Positions 52,871-64,000 of a stretch of DNA of 64,000 nt are shown piece by piece. The notes under the pieces were generated by a model that did not search any database, was not told where the DNA came from, and saw only the letters and a program-made list of their open reading frames with translations. This stretch comes from Paramecium octaurelia (Eukaryota; Ciliophora; Oligohymenophorea; Peniculida; Parameciidae), in the NCBI GenBank assembly GCA_905182995.1, contig CAJJDP010000013.1, forward strand, positions 597,275 through 661,274, written 5' to 3'. A program made the position numbers and the translations under genes. Positions within the stretch are counted from its first letter, which is position 1, and each line of letters starts with the position of its first letter.

Positions 52871-53361
52871 TCATATTTTTTTGGATATCTTAATTTTTTT
52901 TTCTGCTTAATATTCATCACTTGAGCTTTGAGGTGTATGAACTCCTTGATCACTAAATTTATTTTAATAAACAGTTACTTTTTTTGAAACCCAGCATACT
53001 TTTTCTTTTTGGTTCTTCTGAAATGATATTTATTATCTTCTCCACTTACTTCAGCATTCACTTATTTAATTGGATTAGTAACCTAATTTTATGTGGTCAC
53101 TTCCTGCACAAAAGGTGATGTTTTACTACTTAATGAGAATATGCGATCATTTTGGTTTGATTTACTTTTTCTTTGTAAAGCAGCATTTGCTTTTGTATTT
53201 TTCATGCTTAAATATCCATCCCATCCTTTTATTACATTTCCAGTGAATGCTGTCTCTTCTAAATATTTAGTCTCATTATCAAATATGCTTTTCTCTAGAT
53301 TTTTTAATTCATTGTCTAAAAATGCTTTTTTATCAACTAATTCCTAGTATTTTCTATCCAT
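52871..53361 (-). CDS. Eaf6/MEAF6-like histone acetyltransferase complex subunit (154 aa)
   Basis: One 26-nt intron (GTAACTG...AATTTAG) near the 3' end gives 155 codons. The N-terminal 55 residues match the Eaf6 family: a coiled coil (ELVDKKAFLDNELKNLEKSI, then FDNETKYLEE) followed by the signature GNVIKGWDGYLS. In other eukaryotes Eaf6 is a small shared subunit of NuA4/TIP60 and related acetyltransferase complexes. The rest is polar and basic (FRRTKKKKYAG; Lys-rich C-terminal end), consistent with a nuclear protein. Length is as expected for the family. Confidence 0.8.
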
Positions 53362-53770
53362 TTAATTTATAAAAAATATTATTGTGAAATATCAATATAT
53401 TTTTTTATTTAAATTGTAAAATCATCAATATTCAATTTTAATTTGAGCTTTGAAGTAACTCCAATTTATACTAAAATCTTAGGGCATGTAACTACTACAT
53501 AGAATATCTTCAATAAAAATATTTAGAATGTGAACTTATGATCAATATAAAAAGTAAATCAAAAATATATATCAATATTAATTAATCCTAACTTCCTTTC
53601 TTGATAATAAGAATAAGGAATACAGATAGCTCCTCTTTTATTAAGTCTCACATTCTTATGGGATAATAAGAAAGTTAATATTGAAAATACGAAAAATAAA
53701 TTAGGAATATATTGAAGGCATCCTAAAAGGATGAAAAGATAATATTTTTATTGATTATTCATTAATCTTT
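53362..53770. other. AT-rich intergenic region
   Basis: About 410 bp upstream of the Eaf6-like gene and downstream of the RPA1-like gene, both minus strand. It presumably carries the Eaf6-like promoter. No gene was recognised. Confidence 0.5.
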
Positions 53771-55235
53771 TCATTCAAATTTGACTTTTTTTTGTATTTA
53801 CTCTTAAATATTACCAGCGTTAATACTTGGATATAATTTTACCATTTCATATTTAACATTATTTATTTTTTTAATAACTTTGATTACAAAATCACAAAGT
53901 TAATTTTTTGCACTTAATAGTATCTATTTCAATTCTACACTTGAAAGACTGTTAAAATATTCATTTAAATTGTCCTTTTGGATGCCTAATGAATAATAAT
54001 AATTATAATACCTAAGATTTGTAAGATAAACTTCTTTTTTTTAACTATAACAAATAGGTCTTTCTCAAATTAAATTTTAAAAGCATATTCATTATCAAGA
54101 TTAATTAATTCAATAGATTGGACTTGTGTTTAAACTCTAAAATATTAATTATTTTATGTATTTGCTATGACTTCTGCTGTATTTGTAATTGGTAATTCAA
54201 TTTTTCCAACATTTTGAAGGGGAAACTGATTTTTAGGATTTCCAGGTGGTTCAACTTAAGTTTCTTTGCATAATTTCGATTCGTCGTTGAATGATAGAGC
54301 CAAATTTGAATTGTGTTTCTGAATAATTTTTACAGTCATAAAACCTACCCATTTATTTTTTTCCAATTAAAACTCTTGAGCAAAAGGTAATTAGATGATC
54401 ACTTTTACTTTTTAATTTTAAAAATTAATTATAGTAATTTCTTAATAACCATTTCCCTGAATATTTTCAATCTTAAAGATAAGACCAAAAATATTGACTA
54501 TGCTTCCTAAATTCTAAACATTTATTTGATCATACCCAGTCCAAATAATATTGAGAGGGAAGATTTTGGTTTCTTTATCAATTCTGTATCTAACTTCTGT
54601 TTTTCCTTCAGAATCAGAATATTCGTAGGTAAGAATATTATAATATACATATTCCTGTTTTTCCTTAATATCATCAAGTATGAGGTCAAGTCCTCGATTC
54701 CAATCACCCTGAAATGACATAAGTGTAGCTCTCTATTCACTCAAGCAATCTAAAATTGTTGCGATCTTAAATGAATAAAGATTAGAAGCCTGGCGTTAAG
54801 AAAATGGTTTATGTAATTTTCCTCTTATATTGATTCTGCAATTATTAATGAAGCTAAACTTATCTACCATATTTGGGGTAAAGAATATAACTGGCTATTG
54901 ATGATAATACTAATTAATGTTGTATGGAATCAATTACTAACATATAAATAATATATTCGTACTTATTATTCTACGCTATATTCTTCAATACATCTATCTC
55001 CATTATGATACTCTAATCTCTTAATTTAGATTTATGGTTATTCTTACTACAAATAAAATGTGTATTGGCTTTTAATTTTAATTTACCTTCTTTGTATTCC
55101 ATCAAAGATATAGCACAAGTTTATTACACGCTCTTCGTCTTTTGAAAATGAATGTTTCGCTGAAGTTTAGACTTGCACATACAAAGGGATTGGAGAATTT
55201 CTGAAAATAAAGTCAATTGCTCCCTAAGTTAGCAT
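53771..55235 (-). CDS. RPA1-like single-strand DNA-binding protein, short form (about 456 aa)
   Basis: The ATG begins MLTQGAIDFIFRNS, like the RPA1 N-terminal OB domain (LxxGAI); EERVINLCYIFDG and SIIMEIDVLKNI also fit that domain. Introns: 55047-55086 (40 nt, unusually long and least certain), 54910-54937 (28) and 53986-54011 (26), giving 457 codons. A second OB fold follows (INIRGKLHKPF, NLYSFKIATILD, EQRATLMSFQGDWN), like DNA-binding domain A, then a third (INVQNLGSIVNIFGLIFKIE, KVKVIIQLPFAQEF), like domain B. The protein ends soon after with a helical Lys-rich tail; the zinc-finger domain C of canonical RPA1, needed for trimer assembly, is not visible. It could be a specialised RPA1 paralog. 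The giant surface gene ends 87 bp upstream on the same strand. Confidence 0.65.
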
Positions 55236-55322
55236 TTGTACTTAATTTAATACTATAATATAAATTGAATGATTTTGCTTAAAAATACTACATTTTTTTT
55301 AAGTTTTATGGAGTGAAGAATT

Positions 55323-58300
55323 TCATAAATTCAGAATCAAAACACCTAATTGCCCCAATCCTATTAATTCCCATACATTTACAGTTATAGTTGGTTCCTC
55401 TATATTTTAAACAGTTTCCTCACTTAATTAGCATTATTTATCCTACCATATACAATTATTACTTTCACATTAACTTTATTGTTAAATTTGCTCACATTTT
55501 TATTTACACTATATAAATATCAATATTACCTTTTTATTAAAAACACAATATAATTCTGGACAATTTTGTTAGTCAGTAAAAAGTTAGCAAATCTTGGATG
55601 AGCATTTCATTTCTGTAAAACTATAAGCACAATATTGATTGTTTTAAAGACAAATGCAAGGACTTGATATTTCCTCACATGATACGCAAGTATTATCAGT
55701 TAATTCTACACAGATTTCATTATTAATTTAAAACCCGTTACATTAAAGAGTATTTGTCAAATATCTACAGGGCTTATCAGTACAAAAGGATTCCTAATTT
55801 AATGTGGCCCAATAACATTCACCATTTTTATACTTTTATTTTATGCACTTATTTTAATCAGATATGGAGGAGCATTCAACCTAATCTTCGCACTAATTCT
55901 TACCTGAATCCCAATTGCATCGATTTGAAGGACAATTAATTTATTTCATATCATTACATCCCAAAAATTTGCATGTCTATCTGAATTTACAATAATTTGA
56001 TTAATTTAAGCATTGCTATTCATTCAATAATTCACAATTAAGTTGTTAACATTAGTTTAATTTTGAATTAAAAACGCATGGTTTATCATGTAATTATGGG
56101 CATTTTTTATTTTGTGGACTCTTAATATCTTCACATTATTCAGCAGATTTGCATAATTAGGAAGTGTCTACATAGCAATAGAATTATTGAATTTATTAAC
56201 CATCACAATATGCAGCTGATTAATCTTCGCATTATTTCCATCTACATTTATTCTATGGATTATCATATATACAGAGATTAAGAGAATTACATTATGTCAC
56301 TGAACTAATGTAATTGCAGTCATATTCTTAAATGCTGTTGCACTTACATTAATTGTTTATCCATGTACATTTACTCGATTGACAACCCTACATACTTAAC
56401 CCTTTAGCATCACATAATTCTTGATTTGCTTGAGAACAACCAGATGTTAATTCATTGAATTTACAACTGTCTATGGCATTCATACAAACTCTATAATTTG
56501 CAATAAGATACTCGTGACAATAATAAAATTGTTTTGAAACACGCTGACAATATTCTTAGTATACACAATAATCAATTTCTATACACCCTAGGGGATTTAA
56601 ACCTAAAGTATCACAATTTGCTGTTTGTAAGTTGACATTTTCACATTTATTCTTATTGATATCATAATAACAAGCATCTATATCCACTAATTAACAAACC
56701 TTTGAATTCACATTAATAGGTATCAATTCACATGAAGTGTAAGGAATGTAATCATCGCAATAATAATTACCATCCTATATATTTTACTTCCAAATACAAG
56801 GGTAATTTTTAATATTTAAGCATGCAAACTTATTTAAACCAGCATAAGTACACTTAATTGAATTTATGTCAATATTTTGGCAACCCTTTAGAGAATAGCC
56901 ACATGGTTAATCAATATCTAGTTTTGAGCAAGAGATGATATTCAAATTTGGTATATTACATTATTAAGTATTAATGTGGGTATCTTAATATTAGCATCTA
57001 CTCTCTATGCTATTCCAAATACACGATTAAGTCTTTATGGCTAAACATGCATGCTTGTTGATTCCCAAGACTTACGGTTTGCAAGTCAATTCACTAGGAT
57101 TTGTTATAGTCCTACAATTTTTAAACTCTTGGTCATACACAACCCTCTCTCCATTATTCACTAAACCACATGCATTTATATTAACATAATTCAGTTCATT
57201 TGGAGAGTATAATTATTATTAACTTATTGTTTAACATTTCAAATCTTTCCAAATGCAATGCTATCCAATCTTAATTATTTTCATGCAAGCTGTATAACTA
57301 AGATTAATAGAGCATGACGTTTAATCTAAGTTAGTGATTGGCTTACATTCCCCTTATATAATATCCTCCTAATTCTAGTTTTCGTATTTGATGACTGAAA
57401 ATACTTATTCAATCCATTAGCAATCACTAATGGTTTATTCAATACATGCATTTTTATTAATTGTATCCAAACAGTTATTCTCATTTTCTTATTATACAAA
57501 TAGAATGCATTGTTCATCAGTATATATACACAGTTGTCCTTTTACTTCAACATTCATGCAGGATCTTTAGTTTCCAGATCTTTCATTCACATATGAACAA
57601 CCTAAATAAGCTGACTCCTCTGTGTATGAGCAACTTTCATCTTCTGAATTCCACATACAAGGAAGTTATTTCATTCTTTTACATTATTAACCGGATTATG
57701 ATTAACCACATGTTGTAGGACTTTAAGATATACATTTATATTCAGCAGGCGCAAATACACAGAGCGTATATTTTATAGAAGCGCAAACCAAAAAGCTAGC
57801 ATTTACTATCTAATCACAGTTTTCAACTTTGGATGAAAACCCTTAACATCTATTAGCTGTCCATTCACACTGGTAAATCTTCTGATTCAAACATGTATCT
57901 ATTGAACCAGCTTCTTTACAACACATCTCCTTATTTTTATAAGCACAATTCATAATCCCATTGTTTGGACCATAGCAATATTGAAGGAATTTACACATTA
58001 AACTCTTATTTGTTTGATTTAAACAGGCAATCTTATTCAATCCTCTCTCACAAGAGAATTCTTCTTATGGATATACATTTCTGCAAAGATTATTCTTAAG
58101 ATCAAATGTACATGCAATATCTTGAGCTTATTCACAGAATTTATTGTTATTAATGTTCACTATGCTTAAACAAGTATTATCTTTGAATTATTATACATCT
58201 TATAATTTGCATTAATCCCCATCAAATTAGCAATATTGACCTTCTGTTTGAATTTTAACACAACCAAATCGATTACTAGCTTATTCACATGTAATTTTAA

Positions 58301-61300
58301 TATAATCATTATAGTAAATCTTGACACACTTCCCTGATTAAATCATGCATCCCTCACCAGTAACCTCCTTACATTAAAATGGTCCACCTCTTGTAATATC
58401 CCTACAAAATTAATATCCACTATTATTTTTTCTATAACAACTCTCATCGTAAACGCAATGATCAGAGTCTAGCTCGCAACCTTTTTAATTTATTCCTTTT
58501 TCTTCTGGATCCTTTTCAACACAACTTATAGATTTATCTTGAATCTCCTGACACTTAAATAAATACTTATTGAATTCACAAGTGCCTGAAGTATTAATAG
58601 CACAAAAAGCACCAGAATTAATATTTTCTATATTATTACATTAAACATTTTTGAAATCTTCGAGATTAGCATAGATACATTAATTATTTTTATATTAACA
58701 AAATTAAAAAGGAGTCTTGATACTTAGACATGCTATTTTATTTAAAAGTGCATTACACTTTAAATAAATAAATTAAGAACTGGAAACTATTTAGCATGTT
58801 TCTTACCACATTAGAGGCTTTGACTTATTAAAAATTTAACATGCCTTTTTATTTAATGAAGATATGTTGGATATACTATAATTTAATTAATGATTGGATG
58901 CAAAAGGAACCTGAACACATTGTTTAGATTCCCTATCAAAACCACAGGGGATATCAGTGCTAAAAGCACAAGTAGTTGGGTTGGTTAATAACCCATTTTT
59001 ATCACATTTATCAAGATTAACCTTAGTAGTATCAAGGTTTCGACATCCTAGTTTCTGATCAAATTAACATAATTAACCTTTGGTTATTATTGACAGACAT
59101 TTATCTTCATTGATGTCATCAAGACAATTTCGATTACCAAATGATGTAATGCACTTGGAGTTCTTGAATTCGCAATAAGATCCTTGTGTATAGAATAGAC
59201 ATCCATTGCGACTTAGGTTTTGACATTTTTGGGGTGTAGTAATTTATTCGCAATTCTAAGTGCTATTATTAAACTTGCAGGGATTTTCACGATCATTTTC
59301 ACAATCTACATTATTAACAACTGCTTTTTCTAATGATAAGGTGATGCAATTATCTTTAAAAGTAATTGGAAGGCATTAATCATTAACAAACTTGCATTTT
59401 ATATACAATTTTGTGCATGTATATTAATTTAAAGTAGTTATGCAGGTCTTTGATGCTGTAATTGCTTTGAATTGAATAGGTTTGCATTAGTTTTCAGCAA
59501 ATTCACAATATTAGATTGTCTTTGTTAAGCATGCGTACTTATTAATTCCTATATAATTACATTCTTTAATCTAGATATTTTTATTAGTGATGTCTATACA
59601 TTTTTATTATGCCTCGCTAAATATTATAGATACACCGATATATCTGTCTCCATTTAGTGACTTGACCATAAAGTCAGCATCATTGCAAACTTTTTGTGTA
59701 TAAAAAAATGGAGTATTTATATCATTCTGAGACTTTATAACATAAGATTAGCAATGCTTATCGAATTTGCAGGCTTCCTCTTATATTAGACATGCTTTTT
59801 CACTCAAATTAGACAAGCATCCTAGTTTAGTATTTGTTGTTTATTAACATACTCTATTGACAAATATACACTATCCTTTCGTTAATTTAGTACATGCATA
59901 TTCATTAATATTATAGATTGATGATACTTCACAAGAAAGGACATCAGTGGGTATAATTTCTCTACAGTTATAATATTAATCGTGAAGACAACCTGATTCT
60001 GTTTTAAATTCAGTACAAGTGTAAGAATTAAAACGATCGATATCACTCTATAAAATATCATTGCATTAAAGAAAAGGATTAAGTTTGAATTCCAATTTAA
60101 AGCATTATTCATATTTATTTGACCATCCACATGCAATATTTATAGTATTGAGACATGAATATTAATTCAAATTATCACAAGTATTTGCAGGTATTTCACT
60201 AATTTAAATACATTTTTCATTACTCCATTAACAACTTCCATGCATAGACCTTAAACAAAGAGATTCTGTCTGTAATAGTTCACATTTGCCCATATTTTCA
60301 TTATAGTTAACACATAAAGAAGTTGTTTAATCAATCCAACAGATATTAAGCTATTTGCTGTAACAAGCATTGTAATTTAAGATAGAGCATTCGATCTCAT
60401 CTTCTGGATTTATTGATACAGTTTGACATTCGAATTCATCCCATTTACATTTAATTCCTTTAGTTTTTTTAAGACAAGCGAGCTAATTTAGATTGCTACA
60501 AGAGTTTTGATCAGGAATATTGTCTATGTTTAAACATTTATGTAAACTAGCATCATATTTAGTTGCATGTTCCTAACATTTCAAGCATGCTTTTGAGGAA
60601 ACAGGATTCTCAAATAATTGATTGCATGAATAGTGAGTAGCATCATCACATATCGATTCGGAAAATGCACAAGCTTAATCAACACTTACACATATTTCTT
60701 ATTTATTAGTTGTTTTTAATAGATTTACTTAATAACACAGAAAGTCTTTATTTGATTTATCTAAATCTACCTAAGGTACTTGCTTCGATTATTAACATTA
60801 TCCTAAATAAGCATAATTACATCCACATTTTTCACATATAGATTAACTAAAACTCTTATCACAAGGATATGACCCATTTTCAATTTGTGTTGGCATTGTA
60901 TTAATACATAATTTCCCGTCAAATCTACAATCATCATTAGCTTAAGCACATAAAATAGGTTAAGCATCTTAGCTTTTTATTTCTTCACAAGAAAATGGTG
61001 AATTATATGTTGTAAGAGGTACACAAGTCTAATAGGGTTTTCGGACTGTTTTGCATTTATCACCTGGTTTGATACTTGCTTCTCCATTTTAGCAAATCGC
61101 TTTAGGACTTGAACTTACATAGCAATTGTTTGCAATTTAACTACAATCCCCAATGTTATGTTCATTACCTTCTAATTACTTGCAACCTCCTTATTTAGGG
61201 TCAAAATAGCAGTGTGGACTCAGTTCTAGGCAGAGTGCTTTGGAAATATCTTTAATACAAATATTAATCTTATTTTCCATAAATGTACACCAATTATTAA

Positions 61301-64000
61301 AAAAGTGAGTATCTTATACAATACAATTATCCTTAGGTATTTAATTATAGGGTTATGTAATTTATGTTTAGCATATATTGTCTCTTTAACATTGTGTTTT
61401 TTCAGTATTGCAAGTATATTCAGATAGAGATGTGCAATCGAAATTCTCGCATGTATCTAAAGCATCAACACCGGCCATAGTATCCATCTAGGAAGTATCA
61501 TAATTATCAGGTGTAAGTTCATTGATTGTAATGATAGTTTGAACAATTACATTAATATTACAATAGATCTATTCAATAAATGAACAATCATTTATTTTGC
61601 ATGCAGTTACATTATCAGATATTTAAGAATATATATGTTCTCTTGTATATTTGATAATTTTTTGATGACAAGTTTCATTTAATTATTACCAACTACTTTC
61701 AATTTTTGATTATTTAGTTAGACGATATAAAGTTGTTTACTTAATGATGTCATCAAAGCAATTATCGTATTTTTGGAAATCAGGACATTCTTTAAGAAGT
61801 TGTTATTGTCCACTTGCTGATTCAATGTACTCATATACAATATTGAAAATTTAACAAGAATAGTTCATCCAAAGACAATACTTTTCGAATTTACATTGCA
61901 TAATGTTCTCTCTGTCTTCAGAACATAATTATCCTCCTGATGTTTATTCTAAAGTTTAAACAACAGAAGCACAAACTACTTTATTTGGATGCTATAGATT
62001 TACAGAATAACTTGATAACTACGAACAAGTCATACTATCTTCATATTTAAATGGCTAACATGATAATGTACTCACATCAAATATGCAAGACTGCTATATA
62101 TTCATACACACTTCTATATTAATATGCCATTATGTTGAACATTTTGATTATTCTTACACAAAAGGTTTACATTTATTATTAGGTAAAACTTCTTCTTCAT
62201 CATAAAAACAAGCATGACTTTGAGTATAATATAAACAAGCAAATTTATTCATTTGATAAGCATTGCAATCCGCTGTTTTATTAAGTAATTTACTACATTT
62301 CTGTGATAATTGATCATAATAGTAAGCATCTCCTGTTATTAATAAACAAGCATTTTCATTAGATTTATGATTTCCAGTATTGTTAAGAATATCAAAATCA
62401 GTTGCACTAATAGTGTAAAAGACTTCACATTGATTTGTAACATCATTCCAAAAGCAAGTTTCTTTGGTTACTCTTATACATAACTCAATATTTATTAAAT
62501 CTAAACATGACAACTCTTCTATTTTTGTGTAATTCACATAACATTGAAGAGTATTTGGATCCCATCTACATAAACCCTTAGTGTTTTTGAAGCAAGATCT
62601 ATTGTTGGCTGATGAACCATCACAAGATTCAGAAATCAAAGTTGAATCTACACATGCATAATTGTCAAATTAGCACGATTATCCAATTTTATTGATTTAT
62701 TCACATACTTACATACTAACACTACCCAATTATTTAAAGTGGTTGCAATCCACATTAAATTCAGTAGCATTAATACATTTATCTGTCTAATATGAAAATA
62801 TACAACTCTTATTCTTAATATCAGTACAAGCCTTAACATTTAGGTCTTCATCACAATCTTATATTTCATTATATTCATCTAATGGTATTGTAACACATTT
62901 TATTTCTTTTGAATTCCATTTACAATAATTATTACCATTAAATCTTTGGCAAACATTCCTATTTCCTTATGTTTATTCACAACTAGTATATTGAGGATCC
63001 TCTAAAATCTCTAAGCATCTCTTGTTTTCTTCATCATATCCAACATATTTGAGTGTATTCGACTAAGTTATTTGGCCATCAATTGCAAAACAAGTATTCT
63101 TATTTAATATGGAGGGTTCCTTAGTCAAAACCCTAAAATCCTGAATATAGATAAAATTGATATTATTGCAGATTACACCATTATGATAGCAAAGTTAATC
63201 TAAAGACCAGTCAATCATATGACAAGAATTCCTATTCATTGAACTGCAAGGTAATTTCTTTTCATTATAAAACAATTTAACTTAATCGGGATCTGATGTA
63301 TCCACAACTTCATTGGTTAATTCTTAACATATTAGATCCTTAAAGTAACAGTAGACTCCAAGTTCATTACTTGAAAATTTGCTGCAAGAATGGGCATTTA
63401 TTCCCATATTTTGATTTTCAGTGCAACAATTTGTGTTACATAATTCCCTTTTAATTGCACATTAGCCTGCTTATTTGTTATAATAACAATACCCTCTATT
63501 TTTATCAACTTAAACTCCTTTTTAATAGTTATAATCAGGAAAGTCATTTATGATAGATGCACACACGTTGGGATTAACAAAGATGCCAGCTCCAGCAAAG
63601 TCAAGGCAATCTTAATTTTCTTTGATTTCAACATCTTCACAGACATCACTTCCTACATTCCATTAACATAATAATTAAGTAGATATAAATGACACACAAA
63701 CAGCCTTAGTAGGAGAGGTTATTCCACATTTTAATGGAATTTCTTGTACAACAGTTGGCTCTTCATCTACTGGTAACTCAATACCTGAATATTAACATTA
63801 ATCATTAATAAATTAACAACTACCTTCTGCTTTTTAGCATCCAAATGAATTTAATCCTAATTCATTGCATTGCATATGAGAAATAATTGAATTAGTACAT
63901 CCCTTTATCTTTACATTATATCTACACACCTCCCCTCCAAACTTTACATAAGTACAGGCTTTAGAATTTGCATATAATAGATTCAAACATGGAACTTTTT
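55323..64000 (-). CDS. Giant cysteine-rich surface protein D, C-terminal 2884 aa (cut by window edge)
   Basis: A continuous frame runs from the window edge to the TGA at 55323-55325 with one 21-nt intron at 55509-55529. The order of Cys units matches the three + strand giants: C-GLN-AC / C-x-W-C units, the DAxGNRN-type motif, the EGF-like segment (PCDKSFSQSICEKCGCNYAYLG, encoded about 60800-60870) and dense C-terminal Cys pairs. By alignment with gene C, roughly 560 N-terminal residues lie beyond the window. The C terminus (VWELIGLGQLGVLILNL) is hydrophobic, a likely GPI or membrane anchor. Opposite orientation and lower identity set it apart from the tandem trio. Surface role inferred. Confidence 0.85.

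Noticed and set aside
54522..54740. Other open frames on both strands within the RPA1-like gene
   Set aside because: They are shadows of the OB-fold coding frame; none shows family motifs.
1..64000. tRNA, rRNA, CRISPR, transposase or virus-like genes
   Set aside because: None recognised on reading either strand; the direct repeats present are coding repeats of the giant Cys-rich genes.

Overview
The window looks like ciliate macronuclear DNA, most likely Paramecium. It is very AT-rich. Long reading frames appear only when TAA and TAG are read as glutamine and TGA is the sole stop. Genes are packed with short spacers and cut by tiny introns, mostly 20-30 nt, starting GTA and ending TAG or sometimes AAG. 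All gene models here were built by hand with that code; the standard code gives only fragments.

Left part (1-35350): after an AT-rich lead-in with a degenerate ORF, three giant genes lie head to tail on the + strand (3145-13733, 13986-24441, 24631-35350), each encoding about 3450-3540 residues. They are preceded by a near-identical partial fourth copy (1702-3083) that stops at the only N in the window (3084). Each intact protein has a signal peptide, dozens of cysteine-rich units (typically C-x-GLN-x-x-AC ... C-x-W ... C) and a hydrophobic C-terminal tail, as expected of a GPI-anchored or membrane-tethered surface protein. A fourth complete-looking member lies on the minus strand at the right end (55323 to beyond 64000) and is cut by the window edge. 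The array shows gene-conversion-like tracts, shared introns that split cysteine codons, and a local module expansion.

Middle part (35400-55235): compact ordinary genes. In order: a Q-rich bZIP-like protein (-), a small hypothetical ORF (+), a predicted N-myristoylated protein (-), a PX-START protein (-), a HOOK/CH-like coiled-coil protein (+), ribosomal protein eS31 fused to a diverged ubiquitin-like domain (-), a large helical-repeat/TPR protein (-), a P/U-type cyclin (+), two tandem ankyrin-repeat paralogs (-), a vWA plus alpha-kinase protein (+), an Eaf6-like acetyltransferase-complex subunit (-) and an RPA1-like OB-fold protein (-). Several divergent pairs are separated by only 77-412 bp, which must hold both promoters.

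The middle genes do not form one obvious pathway. They are an ordinary compact gene block flanked by members of the giant surface-protein family. No rRNA, tRNA, CRISPR array, transposase or telomeric repeat was recognised.
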